A stretch of DNA of 64,000 nucleotides from CACPJA01 sp029242945 (lineage in GTDB: Bacteria; Pseudomonadota; Gammaproteobacteria; Steroidobacterales; UBA11654). Positions 43,840 to 52,895 of the stretch are shown here, one piece after another; position 1 is the first letter of the stretch; each line of letters opens with the position of its first letter. Below the pieces are notes generated by a model, which was not told where the DNA came from, ran no database searches, and saw only the letters and a program-made list of their open reading frames with translations. The DNA is taken from the NCBI GenBank assembly GCA_029242945.1, contig JAQWSZ010000035.1:1-64000 (forward strand). Reading direction: 5' to 3'. The position numbers and the translations under genes are program-made.

Positions 43840-44742
43840 TTAATAAGATATTTGACCTATAAGGCCAGATTTTTCCTTGAATATTTTCTTCACTTTATTC
43901 CAGTTAATAGTATCCCTATCAATTTTATTTCTAGTAAGATAATCCATCACCTTGGCTTCAAGATATGAATATTCTTCGTTTGTAAGATAATCGAATTGAG
44001 CATTATGTACTTGCAGAAATATTTTATTTGCAGACTTTGCTAACTTTATAGGCTCATCAACCACTAATACTTTAGTGCCAATTGGGCTCATCTCAAATAA
44101 TTCTTTTATATCTTCAGGAAAAAGACGTATGCATCCATGAGATATCTCCATACCCACTCCATCTGGTCTATTAGTGCCATGAATAAAATAACCCCCTGGT
44201 ATATTTATTCGCATGGCTAACTTACCTAATGGATTATTGGGACCCGGTGGGACAATTGAATCTAATATCAAACCTTCTTGTTTGTATTCATCTCTAACTG
44301 ACTTTGGAGGATACCATGCTGGATTTTCTAACTTGAGGTCAATTTCTGATAAACCTAGAGGTGTTTTCCAGTCCATTCTTCCGATACCAACAGGAAATGT
44401 TATTAATTGTCCATTTTGAATTAAATAACCTCTAAAATCAGAAAGATTTATAGTAATACCGTTATTGAGGTATTGACTGGGCAAGATGAATGCGCTCGGT
44501 ATTTTTATTAAGGTGCCTTCACCCGGTAGCCATTTATCAACAGTTGGATTTGCTTGTATCATCTCATTAAATCCAAGGTTATATGTTCTCGCAAGATCTA
44601 CCAATGTATCTTCATATACTGCTTTAACTTCTATTATCTCTCCATATATTTTTTGCGAAGGATCGTAAGAAAAATTAGTTGATGATTCTGAATAATTAAA
44701 GGCAAAAAGGAAAAGAAATACTATGACTTTAGAGGTCTGCAT
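43840..44742 (-). CDS. L,D-transpeptidase with LysM-like domain
   Basis: This YkuD-family enzyme of about 300 residues makes 3-3 cross-links or attaches lipoprotein to peptidoglycan. A signal peptide (MQTSKVIVFLFLFAFNYSES) and a LysM-like segment (LARTYNLGFNEMIQANP...) come before the catalytic domain. The active site is FIHGTNRP and ISHGCIRLFPED, with the cysteine in SHGC. The ErfK/YbiS subgroup fits best. The start ATG at 44742 lies 2 bp past the end of fabH; an upstream start would overlap it by 28 bp. Confidence 0.92.
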   Translation of the reverse strand: MQTSKVIVFLFLFAFNYSESSTNFSYDPSQKIYGEIIEVKAVYEDTLVDLARTYNLGFNEMIQANPTVDKWLPGEGTLIKIPSAFILPSQYLNNGITINLSDFRGYLIQNGQLITFPVGIGRMDWKTPLGLSEIDLKLENPAWYPPKSVRDEYKQEGLILDSIVPPGPNNPLGKLAMRINIPGGYFIHGTNRPDGVGMEISHGCIRLFPEDIKELFEMSPIGTKVLVVDEPIKLAKSANKIFLQVHNAQFDYLTNEEYSYLEAKVMDYLTRNKIDRDTINWNKVKKIFKEKSGLIGQISY

Positions 44743-44744
44743 TC

Positions 44745-45710
44745 CTATATTTCTAAAATTACAGTGCCCCAAGTGAAACCAGCACCAAAGCTCTGCAATA
44801 AAACAGTATCCCCATTTTTAATTTTTCCTTCTCTAATGGATTGATCGAGTGCCAGTGGGATGGATGCAGCTGATGTGTTTCCATGATTAGTCAAACTAAT
44901 AACAACTTTATCTTCTGATATATTTAACCTTTTTGAAACTGCTTGAATAATTCTAATGTTAGCTTGATGCGGGATAAACCAATCAATATCATCTGCTGTC
45001 ATATTAGCTTCTTTCAACGAATCCATAGCAATTCTTTCGAGAGTTTTTACAGCTACCTTGAAAACTTCGTTTCCTCTCATTTGAAGAAAATTATCATTTC
45101 TTTCTTCTTTGATGGGTCTCTTTGAAGTTCCATAAGGTACATAGAGTAGATCAGAATAGGCACCATTAGCACCTAATTTTGAATGAATAATTCCTGGATC
45201 ATTAGACGGTTTTAAAATTGCAGCACCTGCTCCATCTGCAAATAATACACAGGTATTCCGATCTTCCCAATCAGTTATCCTAGATAATGTTTCTGCACCA
45301 ATAACTAAGGCGCATTTTGAGTCTCCTGATAAAATAAATTTATTGGCTAAATTGATCGCATAAATAAAACCACTGCATGCAGCTTCTATACTAAATGCAG
45401 GGAAGTTCTTTAAGCCAATTTTTTCTTGAATGATAGTGCCAACATTGGGAGTTGGAACATCTGGTGTACAGGTTCCAACAATAATTAAATCAATTTCATT
45501 TGCATCTATACCTGATCTCTCAATTGCTTTTTTAGCTGCTTCATAACCTAAATCTGAGGTGGCTTGCTCTGAATCTGCAATGGATCTTCTTTGGATTCCA
45601 GTTCTTGTTCTGATCCACTCATCAGTAGTATCAACTTTCTTTTCTAGATCTTGATTGGTTACAACATTAGTTGGAAGATAGCTTCCTGTTGCGATTATTT
45701 TTGAAAACAT
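44745..45710 (-). CDS. fabH: beta-ketoacyl-ACP synthase III
   Basis: FabH starts fatty acid synthesis by condensing acetyl-CoA with malonyl-ACP. The Cys-His-Asn triad is visible: Cys112 in EAACSGFIYA, a histidine in WFIPHQANIRII and an asparagine in NHGNTSAASIPLAL. The length of 321 is standard. It follows plsX by 16 bp in the rpmF-plsX-fabH arrangement typical of Proteobacteria. Confidence 0.97.
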   Translation of the reverse strand: MFSKIIATGSYLPTNVVTNQDLEKKVDTTDEWIRTRTGIQRRSIADSEQATSDLGYEAAKKAIERSGIDANEIDLIIVGTCTPDVPTPNVGTIIQEKIGLKNFPAFSIEAACSGFIYAINLANKFILSGDSKCALVIGAETLSRITDWEDRNTCVLFADGAGAAILKPSNDPGIIHSKLGANGAYSDLLYVPYGTSKRPIKEERNDNFLQMRGNEVFKVAVKTLERIAMDSLKEANMTADDIDWFIPHQANIRIIQAVSKRLNISEDKVVISLTNHGNTSAASIPLALDQSIREGKIKNGDTVLLQSFGAGFTWGTVILEI

Positions 45711-45726
45711 TATCTAACTCAACCTC

Positions 45727-46716
45727 TTAAATCTCTGCTTTTAATTTCATAACTATATCTTCTTCAATTTCATCAATTGCAGTTAATAAGGCATGATGAA
45801 ATCCATATGCATCTGTCGCTCCATGACTCTTCACTACGATACCATTAAGACCTAAGAGCAAAGCTCCATTATAACGTCTTGGATCCAGCCTTTTTTTAAA
45901 TCTAGCAAACACTGGCTTTGATAATAAACCAATCAATTTATTATATGTATTATAACCAAATGCATCTTTAATATAATTCGAGACTAAATTAACACTACCT
46001 TCCATTGTCTTGATAACTATATTGCCTGTGAAACCATCAGTGACAACAACATCAGCAATATCTTCAACAATATTATTTGGTTCAATGAAACCTATATAAT
46101 TAAGTGATGTATCTTTGATCAATAAAGATGCTTCTTTGATAGTTTCACTCCCTTTAGTATCTTCTTGGCCAATATTAAGTAATCCTACTCTTGGTTTATT
46201 TATATGTTTAATTTCTTTTGCAACAGTAGATCCCATTAGAGCAAATTGAGTGAGTTGTTCCGCTGAACATAAAGTGTTTGCACCTAAGTCTAAAATATAA
46301 ACAAACCCTTTTTTTGTAGGGATAGAAGTCATCAATGCAGGTCTAGCAATACTAGGAATTGTTTTTAATGAATTTTTAGCAACTGCCATTAATGCAGCTG
46401 TATTACCTGAACTAATGCATGCTTGTGCTTTGTTATCCCTTACTAAATCAACAGCTATCCTCATCGAAGAGTTCTTCTTCTTTCTAAGGGCATCAATAGG
46501 TGAATCATCCATTGTTATAACCTCATCTGTATGAATGATTTCTATTCGTTTGGTATCCGTATTAGTAATCTTACTTTTTATACTTTCCGCATTACCTACA
46601 AGTATAATTTTTATATCATCTCGAGATGAAAGGAGTTCTAGAGCTCCTAATATAGCTGCATCTGGGTCATTCTCACCACTCATCACATCCAGTGAAAGTG
46701 TTAGATAATTATTCAA
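45727..46716 (-). CDS. plsX: phosphate acyltransferase PlsX
   Basis: PlsX converts acyl-ACP to acyl-phosphate for the first step of phospholipid synthesis. The 329-residue protein shows LSLDVMSGENDPDAAILGAL at the start, where the usual family text is DAMGGD, so the glycine pair is partly changed. AQACISSGNTAALMAVAKN, FVYILDLGANTLC and VVVTDGFTGNIVIKTMEG are conserved core segments. It lies 9 bp after rpmF and ahead of fabH. Confidence 0.95.
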   Translation of the reverse strand: MNNYLTLSLDVMSGENDPDAAILGALELLSSRDDIKIILVGNAESIKSKITNTDTKRIEIIHTDEVITMDDSPIDALRKKKNSSMRIAVDLVRDNKAQACISSGNTAALMAVAKNSLKTIPSIARPALMTSIPTKKGFVYILDLGANTLCSAEQLTQFALMGSTVAKEIKHINKPRVGLLNIGQEDTKGSETIKEASLLIKDTSLNYIGFIEPNNIVEDIADVVVTDGFTGNIVIKTMEGSVNLVSNYIKDAFGYNTYNKLIGLLSKPVFARFKKRLDPRRYNGALLLGLNGIVVKSHGATDAYGFHHALLTAIDEIEEDIVMKLKAEI

Positions 46717-46725
46717 ATGAATGCC

Positions 46726-46929
46726 TTACTCTTGTTCTTCTTCAACAGAACTTTTTTCTTTTATACTGATAACTTTCTTTCCTTTGTAGAAGCCTTGAGG
46801 GCTTATATTATGTCTAAGATGAGTTTCTCCAGTATTTTCATCATTTGTTAATGCGGGTGTGCTCGCTTTAATTTGAGATCTTCGCATATCTCTTCTTGAT
46901 CTAGTTTTTCTTTTCTTTTGAACTGCCAT
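46726..46929 (-). CDS. rpmF: 50S ribosomal protein L32
   Basis: L32 is a small basic large-subunit protein, here 67 residues. The start MAVQKKRKTRSRRDMRRSQ is conserved, and ETHLRHNISPQGFYKGKKVI is the core fold. The zinc-binding cysteines found in some bacteria are absent, as in most Gammaproteobacteria. The tail is extended and acidic (VEEEQE). It is placed between yceD and plsX in the usual order. Confidence 0.97.
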   Translation of the reverse strand: MAVQKKRKTRSRRDMRRSQIKASTPALTNDENTGETHLRHNISPQGFYKGKKVISIKEKSSVEEEQE

Positions 46930-46958
46930 TGCTTTCTCCCTAGGCGTTTTATTACTTT

Positions 46959-47501
46959 TTAACCTTTCTTCAATATTTCTGATAATTCTGAAAAAGGCCT
47001 TTTCTTACTTTCCAAAACTTCTTTTTCTTCATTAATGGATAAAAACAAGCTTAAGGTATCGTTATTTTCACATAATTCAATACTTTTATGCATTATTGAC
47101 ATTGGAATAACACTTAATATTTCATCTTCTATTATTTTTTCAATTGAAATTCCTTCCTGATCAATAGTAATTCTATTTACATGTGTTTCGCTTGTTATTG
47201 ATGTGTCATTTTCATTAATAACCTCACAATCTATATTCAATTCATTAATCCATTCTATTGAACTCAAACAGCGTTGACATTCTAAAGTTAATGTCATACT
47301 TGAATTAACTATTATTTTAGGATTCATTGAACTACCTTTTAATAATTTTATATCTGAAACAATTCTATTGGTTGCAGAATCAATACTCATGACAACATCA
47401 GATAATCTTGGATATTCATGAGCATAATTGATAATTTGAAATGAATAATCTCTTTTTGAAAGATCCAAATAATCTTTAAAATCTAAATTTTGTTTAAACA
47501 T
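46959..47501 (-). CDS. yceD: YceD family protein (DUF177)
   Basis: YceD is linked to 23S rRNA accumulation and precedes rpmF in many bacteria. The core here is LTLECQRCLSSIEW with the CxxC pair, followed by an acidic region and ISIEKIIEDEILSVIPM. The protein is about 180 residues from the ATG at 47501 (an earlier frame start at 47531 adds ten). It is upstream of rpmF on the same strand by 29 bp. Confidence 0.9.
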   Translation of the reverse strand: MFKQNLDFKDYLDLSKRDYSFQIINYAHEYPRLSDVVMSIDSATNRIVSDIKLLKGSSMNPKIIVNSSMTLTLECQRCLSSIEWINELNIDCEVINENDTSITSETHVNRITIDQEGISIEKIIEDEILSVIPMSIMHKSIELCENNDTLSLFLSINEEKEVLESKKRPFSELSEILKKG

Positions 47502-47570
47502 AATTTTTTGGACTATATAATTTACAATCATTTTATCAGGTAAATAATATTTTTTAATTAAATCAAAACT

Positions 47571-48170
47571 ATGAGAAACACAATTAATAAAAATATTATT
47601 CTTGCATCAAGCTCAGTTCATCGAAAAGAACTTTTAGGAAAGTATATTTCTGACTTTAAATGTGTTGCTCCAAATGCAAATGAAATTGCATTGAAAAATG
47701 AGACTGGCAAAAACTTATGCATTAGACTTGCTAGAGATAAGGCTAATATTGTCGCAAAAAGTTATCCTAATAATATTATTATCGGTTCAGATCAAGTTGC
47801 TAATTTTAAAGATAAGAATCTAGGTAAACCTCATACCTATGAAAATGCGTTTAAAATAATAATGAAATTCTCAGGTGAAAATGTTTTCTTTAATACTGGG
47901 GTAGTTATTATAAGCCTCATTCACAATATTGATCTCTCTTACATTGATCAAACAATTATTAATTTTAAAAATTTCAAAGAAATTGACCTAATACAATACT
48001 TGGATAGTCAAGATGACTTTAAAACAACAGCTGGAGTCAAAACTGAATCTGAATTGTTTCAGAAACTAATCAATAAAATTATATGCGATGATAAAGAAGC
48101 AATTATTGGTCTTCCAATTCAGTGGACTCTAAGTCAACTTGATAATATTTTTTCCAATCTAAATGATTGA
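47571..48170 (+). CDS. Maf/YceF-type nucleotide pyrophosphatase
   Basis: Maf proteins hydrolyse modified or non-canonical nucleoside triphosphates. This 199-residue copy has IILASSSVHRKELLGKY at the start, KNLCIRLARDKANIVAK in the middle, and the catalytic aspartate in IIGSDQVANF. The position beside yceD-rpmF is that of yceF in E. coli, whose product prefers m7GTP. It is divergent from yceD and convergent with rluC. Confidence 0.9.
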   Translation: MRNTINKNIILASSSVHRKELLGKYISDFKCVAPNANEIALKNETGKNLCIRLARDKANIVAKSYPNNIIIGSDQVANFKDKNLGKPHTYENAFKIIMKFSGENVFFNTGVVIISLIHNIDLSYIDQTIINFKNFKEIDLIQYLDSQDDFKTTAGVKTESELFQKLINKIICDDKEAIIGLPIQWTLSQLDNIFSNLND

Positions 48171-48177
48171 ATGATCT

Positions 48178-49122
48178 TTAGAATATTTCATCTAAAGTTT
48201 TTTTTAAACTACTAGGTAAAGCACATTTGATTTTAAATATTTGTCCATTTTCCGTTAAGGATGGAAATGAAATGGATTCCGCATGTAAAAATAATCTATT
48301 TAGACTAGTATTCTGAGAGATTATATCGGGTTGTTCGCCGTATCTATCATCACCTGCCAATGATGAGTTTAGAAACTTAGCATGGGCTCTTATTTGATGT
48401 GTTCTTCCAGTCAAGGGTTTAATGTTATACAAACAACAATTGTTATATTTTTTTATTCTATTAAACAATGTTACTGATTTTTTACCTTCACTATCTGGTA
48501 TCGATATTCTTTTATTATTGTTAGCTCTGATAACTTTCAATGACTGATCTAAAGTAAAATTTGTTTTATCAAACTCTCCAACCAATAATCCAATATAATT
48601 CTTTTTAACTCGGCCATCTCTAAAATATTTATGTAATTTTCTTAAACGAGAACGCTTCTTTGAAATTAATAAACAGCCACTTGTATCCTTATCTAACCGA
48701 TGTACAAGCTCTAAATCCTCTTTTATGTTTTTTCTATGAAGTCTTAATAATTCTATGATGCCTCCACTTATACCACTGCCTCCATGAACAGCTATACCTG
48801 AAGGCTTATTTAAGACTAAAAATGAATCATCCTCATAAATAATAGTATTGTCTATCCATGTTAATGAATCTGGTTTTATTTTGAGCCTAGAGTCTTTAGT
48901 TGCATAGACTAAATTAGGTGGAACTCTTACCAAGTCACCACTTTTTATTCTATCTTTTGGTTTAACTCTTTTTGAATTAATTCTCACCTCACCTTTTCGA
49001 ATCATGCTATATATTTTTTTTTGAGGTAATCCCTTAATTGATTTGATAAGAAAATTATCAAGTCTCATCCCATTGTCATTTTCATCGATATTGAACTTAT
49101 TAGTGGCTAGTTTTATATTCAT
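48178..49122 (-). CDS. rluC: 23S rRNA pseudouridine synthase RluC
   Basis: RluC makes pseudouridines 955, 2504 and 2580 in E. coli 23S rRNA. An N-terminal S4 domain (IYSMIRKGEVRINSKRVKPK) is followed by the RluA-type catalytic domain, with the aspartate in VHRLDKDTSGCLLI and the C-terminal GRTHQIRAHAKFL. The 314-residue length is normal. It is divergent from rne, as in E. coli, which favours RluC over RluD. Confidence 0.94.
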   Translation of the reverse strand: MNIKLATNKFNIDENDNGMRLDNFLIKSIKGLPQKKIYSMIRKGEVRINSKRVKPKDRIKSGDLVRVPPNLVYATKDSRLKIKPDSLTWIDNTIIYEDDSFLVLNKPSGIAVHGGSGISGGIIELLRLHRKNIKEDLELVHRLDKDTSGCLLISKKRSRLRKLHKYFRDGRVKKNYIGLLVGEFDKTNFTLDQSLKVIRANNNKRISIPDSEGKKSVTLFNRIKKYNNCCLYNIKPLTGRTHQIRAHAKFLNSSLAGDDRYGEQPDIISQNTSLNRLFLHAESISFPSLTENGQIFKIKCALPSSLKKTLDEIF

Positions 49123-49464
49123 AAATGAATTAAATAATATTATGTAAAATATTGATAATTAGTGATATTCAGTTAAAAGTGTTATAGTTTAATCGTTAAA
49201 AATCAGGTTATCTGAATATGATAATCTATAAATGCTAGATAATTTAAATAAATCTAGAAAATAATAAAATTTTAACAAGAATTTTTTAAACAAAGACAAA
49301 ATAGGAAAATTAGATAGATGATCTTTGTTGGTAGACAGACAGTTTTAAGTAGTAAATTAATAAAAGTAAAGAAAAACAACTTAATTTTAGCATTAAATCG
49401 TAATGCTAAAAGCCAATAAGATAATTTAAATATATCTATCTAGTTGCCTAAAAAAGAGGTAACA
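49123..49464 (+). promoter_or_regulatory. rne leader region with two hairpins
   Basis: This 342-bp stretch between rluC and rne has no gene. An extended -10-like TGTTATAGT lies at 49180-49188, which would give a leader of about 270 bases. Two hairpins are visible. At 49205-49227 an 8-bp stem AGGTTATC/GATAATCT closes a 7-base loop (one G-T pair). At 49385-49411 a perfect 11-bp stem TTTTAGCATTA/TAATGCTAAAA closes the loop AATCG. Neither is followed by a T-run. E. coli rne has a 361-base leader whose hairpins let RNase E control its own mRNA, so the same is plausible here. Confidence 0.5.
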
Positions 49465-51663
49465 ATGAAAAGAATACTTATAAATGCGACTCAGAAAGAA
49501 GAGCTGAGAGTTGCAATGGTTGATGGACAAAAACTTTATGACTTAGATATAGAAGTTGCATCAAAAATACAAAAGAAAAACAATATATACAAAGGTACAA
49601 TCACTCGAGTAGAACCGAGTTTAGATTCTGTATTTGTTGACTTTGGCTCAGGTAGAAATGGATTCCTACCTGTTCGTGAAATATCAAAAGAATATTTTCT
49701 AACACAACCAGTACCTGGTGAAAAACAAAATATCAAAAATCTTTTAAAAGAAGGACAAGAAATCGTCATACAAGTTGTCAAAGAAGAAAGAGGCAATAAA
49801 GGAGCAGCATTAACAACCTTTTTGAGTCTAGCAGGAAGATTTGTAGTTCTCATGCCGAATAATCCTAAAGGTGGAGGTATTTCAAGAAAAATAACTGGAA
49901 AAGATAGAACTCAAACACTTGCAAGCTTGGATAATATAGAGATTCCAAAAGATGTCAGCATGATCATAAGGACTGCAGGTGTAGGAAGGGATGACATTGA
50001 ATTGCAATGGGACTTAAACTATCTAATGGAAATATGGAATTCCATTAAAGAATTAGCCATAAAAACTGAGAGTCCTGCTCTTATATTTCAAGAAAATAAT
50101 CTTATTGTAAGAGCTATGAGAGACCATTTAGATGATGATATTGGAGAAATCATTATTGATGATGAATCAACATATAAAGATGCAAAAAAATATATAAAAC
50201 AAATAACTCCTAAGTACCTAAGGAAACTAAAATCTTACAAAGATTCAACTCCTTTATTTACAAAATTTCAAATTGAAAATCAAATTGAATCTGCTTACGC
50301 AAATGAGGTAATACTTCCGTCTGGTGGGACTGTTGTTATAGATTTCACCGAAGCATTAGTTTCTATTGATATTAATTCTGGAAAAGCTACAAAAGGAGCA
50401 GATATAGAAGCAACAGCAGTTCAGACAAACATAGAAGCTGCAGAAGAAATAGCTAGGCAATGCCGTTTAAGAGATATGGGTGGCTTACTAGTTATTGATT
50501 TTATAGATATGAGGCAATATAAAAATCAAAAGATAGTAGTAAACACCCTAAGATCTGCAGTTAAACAAGATCGAGCAAGGATATCAATAGGAAATGTTTC
50601 GAAATTTGGATTGGTCGAAATGTCAAGGCAGAGACTAAGACCTTCATTAGGGGACTCTGCTTATAGGATTTGCTCAAATTGCAGCGGTGTTGGAAAAGTC
50701 AGAAGTACAGAATCATTAGCATTATCAATTTTAAGATTAGTAGGCGAAGAAGCTAGAAAAGAGTATACAGAAAGTGTGGTAGCAGATATTCCTTCAGACG
50801 CAGCAACATATCTTTTAAATGAAAAAAGAGAATGGATTAAAGCAATAGAAGAAAGAGAAGGTATTAGCGTTGTCTTGATGTCTAATGCTGAGCTTTCTAG
50901 TGCAAATTTCTCGCTAAAAAGAGTTAGAAAGGATGAGCATAAATTACCTGCAAATAAAAAAGCTACTTTCAAACTTATGGGAAGTGCCAATAACTCACAT
51001 CAGAATTCAACTAAAAATAATGAAACAAAAAATGACAGTGAGGTACTTGATTCTAAGTACCCTCCTCTCACTGCATGGGATGTAGATGGAGTAAAAAGCC
51101 CTAATATTATTGACCGTTTTAAATTTTGGATTTCTACAACTAGCAGAAAAAAAACTAAACAAACTACAAAAAGAACCGCTACAAAAAGAAATAATAGAAA
51201 GTCAAAAATAAATAATAAAGCTAAATCAAACTCGAATAGAAAAAGAAAACCAACGTCAAATATTAATAAATCTAAAAGAAAAGCACCTGTTAAGAAAGCT
51301 GAGAACAAAGCACCTGGTAAGAAAATAGATAGAAAAGCACCTGCTAAGAAAGCTGAGAACAAAACACCTGGTAAGAAAATAGATAGAAAAGCACCTGCTA
51401 AGAAAGCTGAGAACAAAGCACCTGGTAAGAAAATAGATAGAAAAGTACCTGTTAAGAAAGCTGAGAACAAAGCACCTGGTAAGAAAATAGATAGAAAAGT
51501 ACCTGTTAAGAAAGCTGAGAAGAAATCTAAAAAAACCTTTAAAGATAGTAATAAGTTGCCTAAAGATATTAAAAAGCCAAAGAGAGAAGGTTTACCGGAA
51601 AATAATAATGCGAACAATCAACGAGTATTGCCTTGGGAAGACATTATTCCTCCAAAATCATAA
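49465..51663 (+). CDS. rne: ribonuclease E
   Basis: RNase E is the main endonuclease of mRNA decay and rRNA/tRNA processing. The start at ATG 49465 (AGAGG upstream) gives MKRILINATQKEELRVAMVD, matching the E. coli opening. The S1 domain is at about 35-120. The DNase I-like catalytic part (IDFTEALVSIDINSGKAT, VIDFIDMRQYKN) follows, with the Zn-link in RICSNCSGVGKV. The C-terminal third is unlike E. coli: after about residue 570 it is basic and carries 18-residue repeats (51280-51522). The total is 732 residues. Its last 20 bases overlap the convergent phosphatase gene. Confidence 0.96.
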   Translation: MKRILINATQKEELRVAMVDGQKLYDLDIEVASKIQKKNNIYKGTITRVEPSLDSVFVDFGSGRNGFLPVREISKEYFLTQPVPGEKQNIKNLLKEGQEIVIQVVKEERGNKGAALTTFLSLAGRFVVLMPNNPKGGGISRKITGKDRTQTLASLDNIEIPKDVSMIIRTAGVGRDDIELQWDLNYLMEIWNSIKELAIKTESPALIFQENNLIVRAMRDHLDDDIGEIIIDDESTYKDAKKYIKQITPKYLRKLKSYKDSTPLFTKFQIENQIESAYANEVILPSGGTVVIDFTEALVSIDINSGKATKGADIEATAVQTNIEAAEEIARQCRLRDMGGLLVIDFIDMRQYKNQKIVVNTLRSAVKQDRARISIGNVSKFGLVEMSRQRLRPSLGDSAYRICSNCSGVGKVRSTESLALSILRLVGEEARKEYTESVVADIPSDAATYLLNEKREWIKAIEEREGISVVLMSNAELSSANFSLKRVRKDEHKLPANKKATFKLMGSANNSHQNSTKNNETKNDSEVLDSKYPPLTAWDVDGVKSPNIIDRFKFWISTTSRKKTKQTTKRTATKRNNRKSKINNKAKSNSNRKRKPTSNINKSKRKAPVKKAENKAPGKKIDRKAPAKKAENKTPGKKIDRKAPAKKAENKAPGKKIDRKVPVKKAENKAPGKKIDRKVPVKKAEKKSKKTFKDSNKLPKDIKKPKREGLPENNNANNQRVLPWEDIIPPKS
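51280..51522 (+). repeat. 54-bp tandem repeat in rne tail, 4.5 copies
   Basis: The unit KAPVKKAENKAPGKKIDR (18 residues, 54 bp) is repeated at 51280, 51334, 51388 and 51442, with a half copy from 51496. Copies differ at A/V and A/T positions. The composition (Lys, Ala, Pro) is like histone H1 or AlgP tails, and would be disordered and bind nucleic acid. Confidence 0.9.
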
Positions 51664-52150
51664 TCTTTTCTTCAATGTAATCGATTAAACCTTCACTAGC
51701 CTCATCAAGAAGATCTAGAACTAATTCAAACCCATTGATTTTTCCATAATATGGATCGGGTACTTCCGTCCACTCAGTTTGCTTTGAAAAATCTAGAAAA
51801 AGAGATAATTTATCCCTTTCATTAAAATTCATCATTGATTGAATATGAGTAAAATTCATTTTGTCCATTGCTAGAATAAGATTAAATTCAGAAAAATCAG
51901 ATGTACTAATAGCCCTAGATTTTTGTGAGGAGATATCAATACCCCTTTTTAATGCTGCCTCTTGAGACCTCTTGTCTGGCTGTTGTCCTTGATGATAATC
52001 ATGAGTACCGCATGAATCTACAAAAACCATTTCACTTAATTTTTTTTCATTAATCTTATTCCTAAACACACCTTCTGCTGTTGGAGAACGACATATATTT
52101 CCCATACAAACAAATAAAACCTTATATTTATAATTATTCTCTGAATTCAT
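51644..52150 (-). CDS. low-molecular-weight protein-tyrosine phosphatase
   Basis: This 168-residue enzyme has the P-loop VCMGNICRSPTAEG, with nucleophile Cys15 and Arg21. The general acid aspartate is in VPDPYYG. It should dephosphorylate phosphotyrosine proteins, often in exopolysaccharide control, though no such genes lie here. It follows kdsB with a 1-bp gap and overlaps the convergent rne end. Confidence 0.93.
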   Translation of the reverse strand: MNSENNYKYKVLFVCMGNICRSPTAEGVFRNKINEKKLSEMVFVDSCGTHDYHQGQQPDKRSQEAALKRGIDISSQKSRAISTSDFSEFNLILAMDKMNFTHIQSMMNFNERDKLSLFLDFSKQTEWTEVPDPYYGKINGFELVLDLLDEASEGLIDYIEEKIMILEE

Positions 52151-52151
52151 T

Positions 52152-52895
52152 CTAAAATGAACGATATATTCTGCGAACAGCTTCTAAGTCATCATTTGTA
52201 TCAACATCTGGCCCTGGATTTTTTTCTGCTTCATCAATTATGATACTTATACCTAAATCAAAGGCTCTTAATTGTTCAAGGTTATATTTGATTTCATTTT
52301 TAGAAGGCTGTGCATCACTAAATACCTTAAGAGAATCTCTCGTGTAAGCATATATACCAATATGTCTCCAAAATTTCTTTTTCTTTTTAAGACGTATATC
52401 CACATGTCGTTTAAAAGATATTGCTTTTTTTGTTTCTTGAATGAATTCAACTTTAACAACATTAGGATCTTCTATATCTTTATTCTCAATGATACGAGTT
52501 GAAAGCGTGGCAATACACAAACCAGAATCTTCATGGGTATTAATCATTTTAGCAAGTTGATCTATATTCTCAAATGGCATTAAAGGATTATCACCTTGCA
52601 GGTTTACAATTACTTGATCATCATTCCAGTACTCATGATTAGCAACTTCATTAATACGGTCAGTACCTGACTGATGGGTCTGGTTAGTCATTATCACTTT
52701 AGCATTAAAACTATTAGCAATATCCTTAATCATTTGATTATCTGTAGCTATGATTACATCTTTAGCTGAAGATTTTCTGGCTGCATCATAAACTCTTTGT
52801 ATTAACGGTTTTCCCTCGATGTCGGCCAGAGGTTTTCCAGGTAGTCTTTTGGACTCATATCTTGCTGGAATAACAATTACATAATTTGAATTCAT
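52152..52895 (-). CDS. kdsB: 3-deoxy-manno-octulosonate cytidylyltransferase
   Basis: KdsB makes CMP-Kdo for lipid A-core assembly. The signature VIPARYESKRLPGKPLADI is at the start. NLQGDNPLMPFENI holds the Mg-binding aspartate, and WRHIGIYAYTRDSLKVF lies in the C-terminal half. At 247 residues it is standard. It overlaps lpxK by 4 bases in the msbA-lpxK-kdsB operon. Confidence 0.96.
   Translation of the reverse strand: MNSNYVIVIPARYESKRLPGKPLADIEGKPLIQRVYDAARKSSAKDVIIATDNQMIKDIANSFNAKVIMTNQTHQSGTDRINEVANHEYWNDDQVIVNLQGDNPLMPFENIDQLAKMINTHEDSGLCIATLSTRIIENKDIEDPNVVKVEFIQETKKAISFKRHVDIRLKKKKKFWRHIGIYAYTRDSLKVFSDAQPSKNEIKYNLEQLRAFDLGISIIIDEAEKNPGPDVDTNDDLEAVRRIYRSF

Noticed and set aside
49152..49188. 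TTGATA as -35 for the rne promoter
   Set aside because: It is 25 bp from the TATAGT, too far; the extended -10 alone is kept as a weak candidate.
51000..51617. 205-codon open frame on the minus strand inside rne
   Set aside because: It is the mirror of the Lys/Ala/Pro repeat region; the product is a monotonous Phe/Leu string and rne is clearly the real gene.
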